64,000 bases of DNA from Bacillus sp. OV166 (GTDB taxonomy: Bacteria; Bacillota; Bacilli; Bacillales; Cytobacillaceae): the NCBI RefSeq assembly GCF_900177675.1, contig NZ_FXWM01000001.1, forward strand, positions 4,101,001 through 4,165,000. The letters are read 5' to 3'. The notes below the pieces were generated by a model. It was not told the DNA's origin. It searched no databases and saw only the letters and a program-made list of their open reading frames with translations. Positions 17,302 through 26,350 of this stretch are shown here, piece by piece. The position numbers were made by a program, and so were the translations under genes. The first letter of the stretch is position 1. Each line of letters opens with the position of its first letter.

Positions 17302-18786
17302 ATGAGACTCAGAATACTTTATAAATTATCGATGGTCGTTTTGGTTACAGCATCTATTTTAATAGGATCCTTTTATCCTAATACGAAAGTGATGAGTGTG
17401 GAAGCAGCAAGAATCCCAGGGAATAATCAAAAGGCAGATCTTGTGATTAAGAATGGGCACATCTTAACGATGAATGCGAAAAAGGATGCATTTGTCAAAG
17501 GGACAGTTGTAATAAAGGATAAGAAAATCATTGCAATTGGCGATGAAAATTTGGAAAAACAATATAAAGCATCTAAGGTCATTAATGCCAATGGTAATAT
17601 TGTGATGCCAGGAATGATTAATACTCATAATCATGTTCCAATGGTTGCGTTTAGAAGTATTGGTGAAGAAGGAGTAGGCAATCGGTTATTTGATGTTTTT
17701 TTTCCACTAGAAGGAAAATTACTTTCAAGGGACCTTATTTATAAAGCATCCATTCATGGCGTCATAGAAATGGCAATGGGCGGAGTTACGACATATGCAG
17801 ATATGTATTACCACGAAGATGAAGTAGCAAAAGCGACAGAAAAGATTGGCATTAGAGGAGTTCTTGGAGAAACGGTTATTAGCTTTCCAACAGTCGATGC
17901 TCCTGAACCATATGGCGGACTAAAATATGCAGAGGACTTTATTAAACAATATAAGAATCATGAACTAATTACCCCATCTGTGGTAGCCCATGCTCCCTAC
18001 ACAGTTAGCCCTGAGATGATTAAGGCATCGAAAGATTTAGCCAAAAAATATCAGGTACCATTTGCGATTCATGCGGCAGAGTTTGCTGATGAAGCACAAA
18101 GAGTAGAAACTAAGTTTGGTCAAAAGTATCCTTCCGTTATAAAATACTTGGATTCTTTAGGAATATTAGATGAAAATACAATGCTTGCACATGCCATCCA
18201 TATTGATGATGAAGACATTAACATCATTAAACAAAGAGGAGCCACAATTGCCCATAATCCAATAGCGAATACAAAAGGAGCAACCGGTGTGGCACCAGCT
18301 ATTAAGATTGATAAAGCAGGGATTAAGATGGGATTGGGTACAGATGGGCCAATGAGCTCGAACACCATGGATGTATTCGGAACAGCCGGATATGCGGCAA
18401 GAATTCACAAATTGGTCAACAAAGATCAAAGCGTGATGCCGCCAAGTAAGGTTGTCGAACTTGCCACAATTGGCGGAGCAAAAGCTCTAGGGCTGGATAA
18501 AAAAATCGGCTCACTAGAAGTTGGGAAATATGCTGATATTATTATTGTAGACACTCATGCGCCTAATACCTTTCCAACCTTTGATCCATATGCAACGTTA
18601 GCGTATGCAGCAGGACCGCAAAATGTAATCGATGTGATCGTTAATGGGAAATTGATTGTAGAAAACAAAAAGCTTAAAACCTATGATTACAAGAAAGATC
18701 TGAAGGATATGGAAGGAATCTATAAACAAGTAGCAGAAGTAGAGAAAACACTTCCCTATCATCAACAAAAACCAACGAGTGAATGA
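17302..18786 (+). CDS. exported amidohydrolase (TRZ/ATZ, MtaD-like metal-dependent deaminase family)
   Basis: The 494-residue protein begins with a signal peptide (about 1-36, ending around VEAA), then a composite beta domain and a TIM barrel. The metal ligands are visible: NTHNHVP (HxH) near 108, HAAEF near 254, HAIHI near 300 and LGTDGPMSSN with the catalytic Asp. These match the family of S-adenosylhomocysteine/methylthioadenosine deaminases and chlorohydrolases. Those are normally cytoplasmic, so the signal peptide is unusual. The substrate is unknown. The ATG at 17302 follows GGAGGAAAG, and a terminator ends the unit. Confidence 0.9.
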   Translation: MRLRILYKLSMVVLVTASILIGSFYPNTKVMSVEAARIPGNNQKADLVIKNGHILTMNAKKDAFVKGTVVIKDKKIIAIGDENLEKQYKASKVINANGNIVMPGMINTHNHVPMVAFRSIGEEGVGNRLFDVFFPLEGKLLSRDLIYKASIHGVIEMAMGGVTTYADMYYHEDEVAKATEKIGIRGVLGETVISFPTVDAPEPYGGLKYAEDFIKQYKNHELITPSVVAHAPYTVSPEMIKASKDLAKKYQVPFAIHAAEFADEAQRVETKFGQKYPSVIKYLDSLGILDENTMLAHAIHIDDEDINIIKQRGATIAHNPIANTKGATGVAPAIKIDKAGIKMGLGTDGPMSSNTMDVFGTAGYAARIHKLVNKDQSVMPPSKVVELATIGGAKALGLDKKIGSLEVGKYADIIIVDTHAPNTFPTFDPYATLAYAAGPQNVIDVIVNGKLIVENKKLKTYDYKKDLKDMEGIYKQVAEVEKTLPYHQQKPTSE

Positions 18787-18805
18787 TGTATTCAACAAAA
18801 AAGCG

Positions 18806-18846
18806 AAGCTTGAGGGAATTATCCTCAAGCTTTTAACCCTTTTTTA
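18806..18846 (+). terminator. intrinsic terminator of the amidohydrolase gene
   Basis: AAGCTTGAGG pairs with CCTCAAGCTT (18806-18815 with 18823-18832), followed by a T-rich run. Confidence 0.88.
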
Positions 18847-18849
18847 TCG

Positions 18850-19164
18850 GCACTCATATCAATTTATAACATGAGAACCCTCCCTGTGGAGTTTTACTGT
18901 ACACTATTTTTGTGGCTTCCCCTTCATGCATGTGACCATCACACCGTTTTCTCCGCACATCACTATCCATTTTCCATCATCGAAACAAGAGTCTCTTTGA
19001 GTAGAGTAGCTCAGCCAATAGGCATGCACATCATTATTGTTACCACTCATTTCATTCACAAAGAGTTAAACCGTCCCTAGCTGTCAGAATATTATCAACA
19101 AAATCTTACATAAAACTTTTTCCTTTTAATTTCAATCAATTTTACTGTATGTTGGTTTTTTGTA
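18850..19164. other. gene-free stretch
   Basis: A frame of 69 codons at 18871 has no ribosome binding site and no family resemblance. I see no gene or RNA here. Confidence 0.4.
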
Positions 19165-19212
19165 ATGGTCTGTCCCTCTTCTTGCATAAAGATATACAAA
19201 GGGGGGATTTTT

Positions 19213-19563
19213 ATTTTATATCCAAATAAACTTATTAGAATTACTGTTGCCTATGTTTTTATTACCTCAGCACTTATGAAATTAATGGGTACCGAAGTAG
19301 CGAATCATTTTCTTGGATTAGGATTGCCCTATTCCCACATGATGTTAAAGATTATCATTTTACTAGAAATAGTTTGCGGAATTCTATTATTGGTTAATAA
19401 AGCTGTTAAAAATGCAGTTGTACCTTTAATTGGTATTATGATCGCAGCCATTCTATTAACAAAGGTTCCTTTACTGCACACTGGCTTCCTTCCATTCGCT
19501 TTTGGTGCTCGTTTAGACATTGTACTGTTAGTTTTGCTAGTTTATCTATACAAGGCCAACTAA
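19213..19563 (+). CDS. DoxX-like small membrane protein (possible AUU start)
   Basis: The protein has four hydrophobic segments and the DoxX-type opening PNKLIRITVAYVFITSALMKL, ending in a cluster that includes GARLDIVLLVLLVYLY. DoxX-family proteins are small membrane proteins tied to redox or thiol balance. The strong AAAGGGGGGA (19197-19207) is followed 6 nt later by ATT (19213), which would begin just ahead of the conserved part. An in-frame ATG at 19165 exists but has no ribosome binding site and would add 16 unlike residues. The start is therefore uncertain. Confidence 0.78.
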   Translation: MLYPNKLIRITVAYVFITSALMKLMGTEVANHFLGLGLPYSHMMLKIIILLEIVCGILLLVNKAVKNAVVPLIGIMIAAILLTKVPLLHTGFLPFAFGARLDIVLLVLLVYLYKAN

Positions 19564-19733
19564 GATTTCCCTGTTTTTTGGGGTGCAGTACCAAACGTTT
19601 GTAAGGATTTAATTAAGCTAATCGGTACTTCAGAAGTCTAGTGAACAAAAAAAGGATAGAAAAGGAATCACATTTTCCCTCTCCCTACCCCTTTAAAAAT
19701 AATTCCATTTTCTACTTCATTACTTAACTAATT

Positions 19734-21116
19734 TTAAGAAGTTTTACTCTCTTCAAACGGGATTGGTACCTGGGACGGTTCCTTCAATTTTCTTTTCATC
19801 ATTACATAATAGAGTACTGATGGAACCACCAATCCTAATATCCAGGCTATATCGGCTCCCCCCATTGCTTTCGCACCAGGTCCTACATAGAACGAGGTGT
19901 TCATAAATGGAACTTCGGCGATAATTGAAACGAGGAACGATACAGCAGTAATTTTGTTTACTTTTCCATACTTTCCATTTAAATCAAAAATATCTTTAAT
20001 ACTATACTCCCCGTGGCGCAGGACGTAAAAATCAATCAGGTTAATAGCTGTCCATGGAATTAAAAAGTAACTTATAAATAAGATAAAGTTGATAAAATTG
20101 GACAAGAAATTTCCCTGACCCCAAATAGCCAGTAAAGTTCCAACTGTTCCTATTCCAAAGATAAAGAACATTCTTACTTTTGGGGTTACTTTTATTTTTG
20201 AAAAAGGCTCAACAGTAGATATGGTTGACATAAAGGCGCCATATAAATTAAAAACATTGATGGAGAACTGACCTAGGATGATCACAGCAATTAAAAGAAA
20301 CGAAAAACTTCCAAACTGATTAGCGAGATTCGTGCCGGAATTACTTAGGAAATTCGGAATGGCCGTTGTCAATAAAACTCCTAAAACCATCATCCAAACA
20401 GTGCCTAAAACAGTCCCTGCATACGTATACCAAAACGTTTTTGAGTAATTCGTATCAATTGGCAAATACCTTGAGTAGTCTGCGACATAGGGTGCAAATG
20501 AGATCTGCCAGGTTGCTACCACACTAACACTTAACATAAAGATTGGTAGATTGAACTCAGCTGGAGACCAGCTTCCAGACGGAACAGGTAATTGGAAGAC
20601 AATAAACGTAGCAGCTATGAAAACAATAAAGAACACCCATGTCAAATACTTTTGCATCTTATGAATAAGATCATGGCCAATCATTGTCACGATAAAGGTG
20701 ATAATATTAAGAACAATGATACTCAAAGTTAAGTTAAGGTTTAAGGCACTGCTCAGTACTTGTGCACCTAACAAACCACTGCTTGCAAAAAAACCCAAGT
20801 ACATGAAAATAACTAGAATTAAGGGAATCACGGCTCCAATCACACCAAATTGTGCACGGCTTTGAATCATTTGGGGGATCCCGAGTTTAGGTCCTTGAGC
20901 AGAATGTGAAGCCATAAAAATTGCTCCTATTAAATTACCAACGATAATAGCTACAACACTCCAAAAAAGATTTAAGCCAAAAGTGACACATAATGATCCT
21001 GTTACAAGTGTGGTAATGTGCATATTTGCAGCAAACCAAACTGCAAACAATCCTCTTGGTTTTCCATGACGTTCATTAGCTGGAATATACTCAATACTTC
21101 TTGTCTCAATTTTCAT
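19734..21116 (-). CDS. NCS1-family permease (cytosine/purine/allantoin-type transporter)
   Basis: The 460-residue protein of about 12 membrane segments has the NCS1 hallmarks: an N-terminal WFAANM after a short tail, GIPQMIQSRAQFG on segment 3, and YVADYSRYLP around segments 6-7. NCS1 carriers bring nucleobases, hydantoins, allantoin or small cations into the cell. It lies 38 nt behind a ureohydrolase gene on the same strand, so the pair probably imports and then hydrolyses a guanidino or related compound. The ATG follows GGGGGCAG. Confidence 0.9.
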   Translation of the reverse strand: MKIETRSIEYIPANERHGKPRGLFAVWFAANMHITTLVTGSLCVTFGLNLFWSVVAIIVGNLIGAIFMASHSAQGPKLGIPQMIQSRAQFGVIGAVIPLILVIFMYLGFFASSGLLGAQVLSSALNLNLTLSIIVLNIITFIVTMIGHDLIHKMQKYLTWVFFIVFIAATFIVFQLPVPSGSWSPAEFNLPIFMLSVSVVATWQISFAPYVADYSRYLPIDTNYSKTFWYTYAGTVLGTVWMMVLGVLLTTAIPNFLSNSGTNLANQFGSFSFLLIAVIILGQFSINVFNLYGAFMSTISTVEPFSKIKVTPKVRMFFIFGIGTVGTLLAIWGQGNFLSNFINFILFISYFLIPWTAINLIDFYVLRHGEYSIKDIFDLNGKYGKVNKITAVSFLVSIIAEVPFMNTSFYVGPGAKAMGGADIAWILGLVVPSVLYYVMMKRKLKEPSQVPIPFEESKTS

Positions 21117-21154
21117 AGATCTGCCCCCTGAAATATATTATTTGGTGACTTATC

Positions 21155-22147
21155 TTAGGAGTGAACTTCTTCCTTATTCAACTTGCGTTCATCTATGTTT
21201 TCTTTTTCCTTTAAAACAAAGCTGAGTAAATCCAATGCAAGCCGTGCACCTACTTGACCGGTCATTCCAGCTGGGTCATATGGCGGTGCTACTTCGACCA
21301 AATCAAAGCCAATCACGTTTCCTCTTTTAGCTATTCCTTCAAGTAATTCATTTACTTCATCGTAAATAAATCCTCCTGGTGAAGGGGTACCTGTTCCGGG
21401 TGCTACTGAAGGATCCAAACCATCAATATCTAGGGTAATATAGTATTTTTCTCCTTCTGGAAGTAGTTCTATCACCCTTTCAATTCCCATTTTCCTAATT
21501 TGGCGCGGTGATAAAATAACACTTCCATATTCTCGTGCTGCATCCACATCTTCCTTTAAACTGCTGGAAATTCCTCGAATTCCAAATTGGAAAATCTTCT
21601 GAACATGGTCCATTTCAGATAAACGACGGATACAGCTTCCATGCCCATACCTTTGCCCGGAACGATGATCCGCCCAATCCAAATGTGCATCGATTTGAAT
21701 AACATGAAAAGGTCCTAACTCTTCTAAAGCTTTACCAACTGGAATGGTAATGGAGTGATCTCCACCTAATACAACCGGCATGGCTCCTTTTGAAACAATC
21801 TTTCTAATGGCTTCTTCTGTGTTTTCATGGCATTGCATCATATCTCCATGAACCATGTCCACATCGCCGCAATCTACTACTTTCCATCTTGGCCCCAAAT
21901 ACGTAATATCTCTTTCAATATCGTAAGCACCATTTAATCCAAAACTGTAAAGTGTAGATCCTTCACGAATCCCTCTTGGACCCATTCTTGCTCCAGATTT
22001 CCATTGAGTACCCATATCATTTGGAACTCCAATAACGGCTACATCCGCATCTAGTTGATTAATATCTGAACAAACAGGATATTTTCCAAAAGTGCAGATA
22101 CCAGTAAAAGGTAAATTCAAAAATTGCTTTTCATCTTGATTTGACAT
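21155..22147 (-). CDS. ureohydrolase (agmatinase/guanidinobutyrase-like, arginase superfamily)
   Basis: The 330-residue protein has all ureohydrolase metal motifs: GGDHSI, DAHLDW (DxHxD) and DIDGLDPSVAPGTGTPSPGG. These bind two Mn or Ni ions and hydrolyse a guanidino group to urea. The sequence fits agmatinase, guanidinobutyrase or guanidine hydrolase; which one cannot be told. It is the first gene behind a sigma-54 promoter and precedes an NCS1 permease, so a catabolic role in using a guanidino compound as nitrogen source is likely. GGAGG precedes the ATG at 22147. Confidence 0.9.
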   Translation of the reverse strand: MSNQDEKQFLNLPFTGICTFGKYPVCSDINQLDADVAVIGVPNDMGTQWKSGARMGPRGIREGSTLYSFGLNGAYDIERDITYLGPRWKVVDCGDVDMVHGDMMQCHENTEEAIRKIVSKGAMPVVLGGDHSITIPVGKALEELGPFHVIQIDAHLDWADHRSGQRYGHGSCIRRLSEMDHVQKIFQFGIRGISSSLKEDVDAAREYGSVILSPRQIRKMGIERVIELLPEGEKYYITLDIDGLDPSVAPGTGTPSPGGFIYDEVNELLEGIAKRGNVIGFDLVEVAPPYDPAGMTGQVGARLALDLLSFVLKEKENIDERKLNKEEVHS

Positions 22148-22181
22148 AAAATAGCCTCCTTTAGGTTTCTATACTTAAAGA

Positions 22182-22199
22182 ATGCAATTTTCATGCCAA
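22182..22199 (-). promoter_or_regulatory. sigma-54 (-24/-12) promoter
   Basis: Read on the minus strand, TTGGCATGAAAATTGCAT carries the invariant GG-N10-GC of sigma-54 promoters. It lies 35 nt upstream of the ureohydrolase start and downstream of a gene for a sigma-54 activator. Confidence 0.85.
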
Positions 22200-22229
22200 C
22201 TAATAAAGACAGCGTTTAAGAGAACGTTA

Positions 22230-22245
22230 TAGTCAAAAACGACTA
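22230..22245. promoter_or_regulatory. palindromic activator site (candidate UAS)
   Basis: TAGTC and GACTA face each other around AAAAAC (22230-22245), overlapping the stop codon of the activator gene, about 35 bp upstream of the -24 element. A related TAGTCA/TGACTA palindrome lies ahead of the activator gene (23621-23657), so both are likely bound by it. Confidence 0.55.
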
Positions 22246-23610
22246 CCTTTGCTCAACATATTTTAGTATTTTCCGATTGGCAGTCGATTGGCTGATTCCC
22301 AATATTTCTGCAAGTTTAATGCTACTGGGATATTTATGATACATTCGCACAATATACTCCTTTTCAAGTGTTTCTATATAATCGTTTAAGGGAATTTCTT
22401 TCGTTGACGGGGAGAAGGAATCCTTTTTAGTTTCCTCTTCTCCCCAATCAAGGTCTATTTCGTTCCCACTAGATGTGATCATCTTCTTTTCAATATAGTT
22501 TCGTAATTCTCTGACATTTCCCGGCCAATTTTGCTGGCTTAGCCAAGCAGCCATTGTTGGGGTGAAATATGTATTCAATTGATATTTACGATTCAATTGT
22601 TCAGTAATCTCGTAAATTAATGGAATGATTTCTTCCTTTCGTTCCCTTAGCGGTGGAATCTCTACTTTTACGACATTGATTCGGTAATAAAGATCTTCTC
22701 TAAATTTCCTTTCCATGATCATCTTTTCTAAGTTTTGATTTGTAGCACAAATAATTCTGCAATTCACCTCAATTTTTTTTGTTCCTCCAATTCTTATTAG
22801 GGTTTGATTTTGCAAGACCGACAATAATTTTACCTGAAGATTCAATGGCAGTTCACCAATTTCATCTAGAAAAAGAGTTCCCTTTCCTGCTATTTCAAAG
22901 TACCCCTTCTTACCCCCTTTTTTAGACCCGGTAAAAGCTCCCTCCTCGTACCCGAATAGCTCTGATTCAAATAAAGATTCAGGTATTGCACCACAGTTTA
23001 CATCAATGAAGGGTTCAGCCTTTCTTGATGACATTTGATGAATTTTATAAGCAATATGGTTTTTACCAACCCCCGACTCACCCTCGAGTAATACAGTAAC
23101 GTTTATATCTGCTACCTTTGACACAACTTCAAATACTTTTTCCATTTTTCCATTACTTATAAAGAATTGTTGAGTCGCCTGTTTTCGTAATTTTTCATTT
23201 TCTTCTTGAAATTTTAGTAATGCCTTTGCTACCTGCTCATTTTCTTTTCTTAAAGACTCAAATTCGGTTATATCTCTTGAAAAACTCGTAGCGCCTATTA
23301 ATATTCCTGATTGATCATAAACCGGATATCCGGAAATGATTAGTTTTCTATTATGATTTGTTTCTTGAATTAGCGTTACTTCCTTGTTAGTTCTTAACAC
23401 GCTTGCAATGACAGAGGGAGAAAAAAGTCCTTGTTTTTCAAGTTCGAAAATATTATGATTAACGATTTGCTCACACGGAATACCAAAGACTGTTTCAGTA
23501 GATTGACTTGCATATAAAACCATTCCCGTTGCATCCGCAATAAAGATTTCATCAAAAGAATGTTCTAAAATATGGTTTAAAAGTATCGAATCATCCCAGC
23601 TTTTATTCAT
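22243..23610 (-). CDS. sigma-54-dependent transcriptional activator (PAS-AAA-Fis HTH)
   Basis: The domains run in order: a PAS sensor (about 10-120), a short linker helix, an AAA+ module with Walker A GESGVGKN (about 185), GAFTGS (the sigma-54 contact loop, last residue Ser instead of the usual Ala), Walker B TLFLDEIGELP, and a C-terminal Fis-type helix-turn-helix LAEILGISQSTANRKI. The start at 23610 is preferred over GTG/ATG codons at 23619/23616 because AGGTGATG then has good spacing. It most likely activates the ureohydrolase-permease pair next to it, like the RocR group of arginine-catabolism activators. The signal sensed by the PAS domain is unknown. Confidence 0.9.
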   Translation of the reverse strand: MNKSWDDSILLNHILEHSFDEIFIADATGMVLYASQSTETVFGIPCEQIVNHNIFELEKQGLFSPSVIASVLRTNKEVTLIQETNHNRKLIISGYPVYDQSGILIGATSFSRDITEFESLRKENEQVAKALLKFQEENEKLRKQATQQFFISNGKMEKVFEVVSKVADINVTVLLEGESGVGKNHIAYKIHQMSSRKAEPFIDVNCGAIPESLFESELFGYEEGAFTGSKKGGKKGYFEIAGKGTLFLDEIGELPLNLQVKLLSVLQNQTLIRIGGTKKIEVNCRIICATNQNLEKMIMERKFREDLYYRINVVKVEIPPLRERKEEIIPLIYEITEQLNRKYQLNTYFTPTMAAWLSQQNWPGNVRELRNYIEKKMITSSGNEIDLDWGEEETKKDSFSPSTKEIPLNDYIETLEKEYIVRMYHKYPSSIKLAEILGISQSTANRKILKYVEQR

Positions 23611-23620
23611 TTTCATCACC

Positions 23621-23657
23621 TAGTCATTTTTGATTTAATCATAATCAAAAATGACTA
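23621..23657. promoter_or_regulatory. perfect 15-bp inverted repeat in front of the activator gene
   Basis: TAGTCATTTTTGATT is mirrored by AATCAAAAATGACTA with a 7-nt spacer. It ends just before the ribosome binding site of the activator gene and shares TAGTC/GACTA half-sites with 22230-22245, so autoregulation is likely. It could also affect the divergent gene at 23813. Confidence 0.6.
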
Positions 23658-23812
23658 ATAATTCAAACTATTTTAAATTTTTTTTATTCCATTTATGTCA
23701 TACAAAGGGGGAATTTATATTTTACATTCAGATATTTCGCTGGATAAGTGGTAAATATAAAAACAAGAGAAATACAAACTGGTGTAGTTTTGCAAAGAAA
23801 GGATTAACGAAA

Positions 23813-24577
23813 ATGATTATAATGGAAAGAGCACAAAGCTATTTTATGGTAACTCAGAATGATCACGCCAAAATTGCAGGGGAAATCGCCCGAAACTGTA
23901 AAGATGATTATTTTTTTGATCATACACGAACCCAAGAAGTGCAACTGGCGATCCAAGAACATGACAGAGGCTGGATAGAACTGGATACGTCTCCTGTATG
24001 GAATGATAAAACGGAGATGCCTTACTCTTTTATCGACTACCCGATAGTGCTTAAAATTTCTTTTTATAAAAAGGGATTGAATGAAGTTGAAAAAATGAGC
24101 AGGTATGCTGGACTTTTATGCAGTTTACACTATTCATCATTCATCCAGGATGCTACAGAGCCAGCAGTCAGGGAATTTTGGAATGAAGAAAAGCAAAGAC
24201 AGGAGCAACTTTTAAAGGGATTGCAAATAGTGGGAAACGAAAATAAGAATGAAACTTTAATGTACCACTTAGATCTGTTAAAATTTTGTGATTATCTTTC
24301 CCTGTATATTTGTTTAAATGAACCTGGAGATAATAAAAGGATACATCCCTTTTTTCGAAATGGATTTCCACAGTTATTTCCTTTTGTTACGGACAAACCC
24401 ATCGATGCTCATTGGAAAAACCAAGAAACGGTTTCGCTCTCCTTCTCCCCTCTGAAAGGTGAATTAGAAGTAAAACTGCCTTATAGAGCTGTAAGAAAAG
24501 ACCAAATAGAGGAACATGGCATCTTACAGGCATACAAGGATACCCCTGTTACTATAAGGAAGATAGCGTTTAATTAG
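23813..24577 (+). CDS. DUF3891-family protein
   Basis: The 254-residue protein begins MIIMERAQSYFMVTQNDHAKIAGEIA, and has IQEHDRGWIELD and a late HLDLLKFCDYLSLYIC segment. This histidine/aspartate-rich helical pattern matches the DUF3891 family of unknown function; an HD-like metal site is suggested but not proven. The start at 23813 follows AAAGGATTAACG. The frame is open for 54 more codons upstream, but that part is AT-rich and overlaps the palindrome at 23621. It is divergent from the sigma-54 activator. Confidence 0.75.
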   Translation: MIIMERAQSYFMVTQNDHAKIAGEIARNCKDDYFFDHTRTQEVQLAIQEHDRGWIELDTSPVWNDKTEMPYSFIDYPIVLKISFYKKGLNEVEKMSRYAGLLCSLHYSSFIQDATEPAVREFWNEEKQRQEQLLKGLQIVGNENKNETLMYHLDLLKFCDYLSLYICLNEPGDNKRIHPFFRNGFPQLFPFVTDKPIDAHWKNQETVSLSFSPLKGELEVKLPYRAVRKDQIEEHGILQAYKDTPVTIRKIAFN

Positions 24578-24697
24578 GAGAAACCTGTGGAAAGCATTTT
24601 CCGAAAAAATGCAATCCACCGGTATATTGTTTTTCTAGGATCTGCGTTTAGGTTTAAAGGTTTTACAACAGGTTTCGGCTGAATATAATCATTCATT

Positions 24698-25165
24698 CTA
24701 TTTAACCAAGAACGTCTCTCCTACTTCATCAAATGCGTGCTTATAGTCAAACGCAAAAGGAGTGGGTCCATGCTGAATATAATAGTTGTATCTCTTGAAT
24801 GCCTCCCCCCAGGATACATCCTTCACCTTCTCCGTCCACCACACCACATATGTAGGTTGTTTCTCTTGATGAGTTTCAATCCACTTGTTCCTGTCTCGTA
24901 TGGCTTGCTTGTGTTGACCTGAATACGTAAAACGATATAAAGATTGAAGGCTTTTCCATACCGTTAGTGTAAGAATAGGAACACCCTCCCCTTGGATAAC
25001 TTCCTCAGGGAATGGCACTCCATTAGGTGAAAACTCCTCTATAAGATGCCCTGATTTAGCAGCCTGGCGAATCACTTCGTATCCCACCTCAAAAAACTCA
25101 CGAGAGGCAGGATGCTCATACGGATGTTTTAGTCTACCGACAGTATAGATCGCAACAAAAGCCAT
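24698..25165 (-). CDS. DUF3291-family protein
   Basis: The 155-residue soluble protein starts MAFVAIYTVGRLKHP and has VWKSLQSLYRFTYSG, then YVVWWTEKVKDVSWGEAFKRY. This fits the DUF3291 family, a dimeric alpha-beta barrel-like fold similar to small monooxygenases. No catalytic residue can be pointed to. It is transcribed alone; GGGAGAGATAATT precedes the ATG. Confidence 0.75.
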   Translation of the reverse strand: MAFVAIYTVGRLKHPYEHPASREFFEVGYEVIRQAAKSGHLIEEFSPNGVPFPEEVIQGEGVPILTLTVWKSLQSLYRFTYSGQHKQAIRDRNKWIETHQEKQPTYVVWWTEKVKDVSWGEAFKRYNYYIQHGPTPFAFDYKHAFDEVGETFLVK

Positions 25166-25469
25166 AATTATCTCTCCCTTTACACTTTTTACCTACATAT
25201 ATTCAAGAAACTCTAGACTAATTCCTGTTGAACAAACTTACCATCATTCGTTGTTTTCCACGATGATAATTAATCAAGAAAAGTGTAGTCTCCATACACT
25301 CATTGAAGGGTGGCTCCACTTTTTTTATTTCGACAAAAATCTACGAAACTCGGACGATGACTGGCTCTCCCATTAAATTTTATATATACGGGCTCCAATT
25401 TCATCTCTAAGTATATTATAAAGGGTGTTAGCCTAATTACTCTCCATACAATTGAAAGGTAGTGTTTGA
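25166..25469. other. intergenic stretch with a hairpin
   Basis: No gene is supported. A structure built from AAAAGTG (about 25278) and CACTTTTTTT (about 25317) could stop transcription on the + strand, but no + gene precedes it. The promoter of the YjcZ-type gene should be here. Confidence 0.35.
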
Positions 25470-25658
25470 ATGTATAATAACGCAATCCCTCATCTTGGTG
25501 ATTACTCTAATGCTATTCCCCAGGCTCCAATGTCTTACGGATATGCGACTCCTTTTCAAGGACATTGTGTTAATGTTCGTGGGTGGGGAAGTTTTATCAT
25601 TATCATCGTGTTGTTTATTTTATTAATCATTATCGGTGCAATTGCTTTCTGTTCTTAA
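25470..25658 (+). CDS. YjcZ-family sporulation peptide
   Basis: The 62-residue protein has a Tyr/Asn/Pro-rich N-terminal half and a C-terminal single helix, GSFIIIIVLFILLIIIGAIA, the signature of YjcZ/YhcO-type small sporulation proteins found in mature spores of bacilli. AAAGGTAGTG precedes the ATG. The usual regulator would be a late sporulation sigma factor; I could not place a promoter. Confidence 0.88.
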   Translation: MYNNAIPHLGDYSNAIPQAPMSYGYATPFQGHCVNVRGWGSFIIIIVLFILLIIIGAIAFCS

Positions 25659-25727
25659 TTAGGGCAGACCTAATTAAAAGCTCTTCAAAAAAACATAAAG
25701 ATCTTGTCGAGTTAGATGACAAAAGCC

Positions 25728-25757
25728 AGGGACATGGTACGATCCCATGTCCCTTTC
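25728..25757 (+). terminator. intrinsic terminator after the YjcZ-type gene
   Basis: AGGGACATGG pairs with CCATGTCCCT (25728-25737 with 25745-25754), followed by TTTC. It is convergent with the HD pseudogene and may serve both. Confidence 0.75.
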
Positions 25758-25783
25758 ATGTAAGCAAAGCTTCTATGTTTAAC

Positions 25784-26259
25784 CTATAAAAACGACTCAT
25801 TCCTCTTGAATTGGTTATACAGCTCTTGGTCGGTCCATTTCATTTTCTTCTGAAAGGCTATACAAAATGGAGCTTCGAGATCGACCTTGATAGTTGTCAA
25901 GTTATGTAATTTATCCGCTGTGATTACTTTGATTTCTTCTAAATTTGCATCTTTTAACATATCAATCGTATGTTGTTTTTTTAAGCTCCAAGGCAAGTTT
26001 TTATCATGATCTATGCAGCACGAACCAAATTAGCTATTTGAACCCCAAATTTTTCAGTCAATTCCTCATATATGGTCGGAGTATCCTCAATTGTGTCATG
26101 AAGAATGCCTGCAGCAACTACCGCATCTGTACACTTTGCTTCCTGCAAAAGCATTCCGACTGCAAACGGATGTGTGATATAGGGAATATCAGTCGATTTC
26201 CTATACTGATTTTTGTGTGCTTTTGCTGCAAAATTAATCGCTTTTTGAATGATGCTCAT
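25784..26259 (-). pseudogene. HD-domain phosphohydrolase, broken by a one-base frameshift
   Basis: From ATG 26259 (MSIIQKAINFAAKAHKNQ) the frame encodes a RelA/SpoT-type HD domain with ITHPFAVG and AAGILHDTIEDT (HD metal residues). It stops at TAG 26011 after LVRAA. The continuation NLPWSLKKQHTIDMLK...ITADKLHNL is in another frame to 25784. The junction fits loss of a single base in a Ser codon after VRAA. The intact family hydrolyses (p)ppGpp or other nucleotides. The gene follows the decayed McrBC-like locus by about 90 nt. Confidence 0.8.
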
Positions 26260-26350
26260 TTTTACAAAATCCCCCATCTGATAAATAATTTCATAACCTT
26301 CAGCTATTTTATCTTTAATAAGATTATAAATCCCCAATTCATTAAAAACA

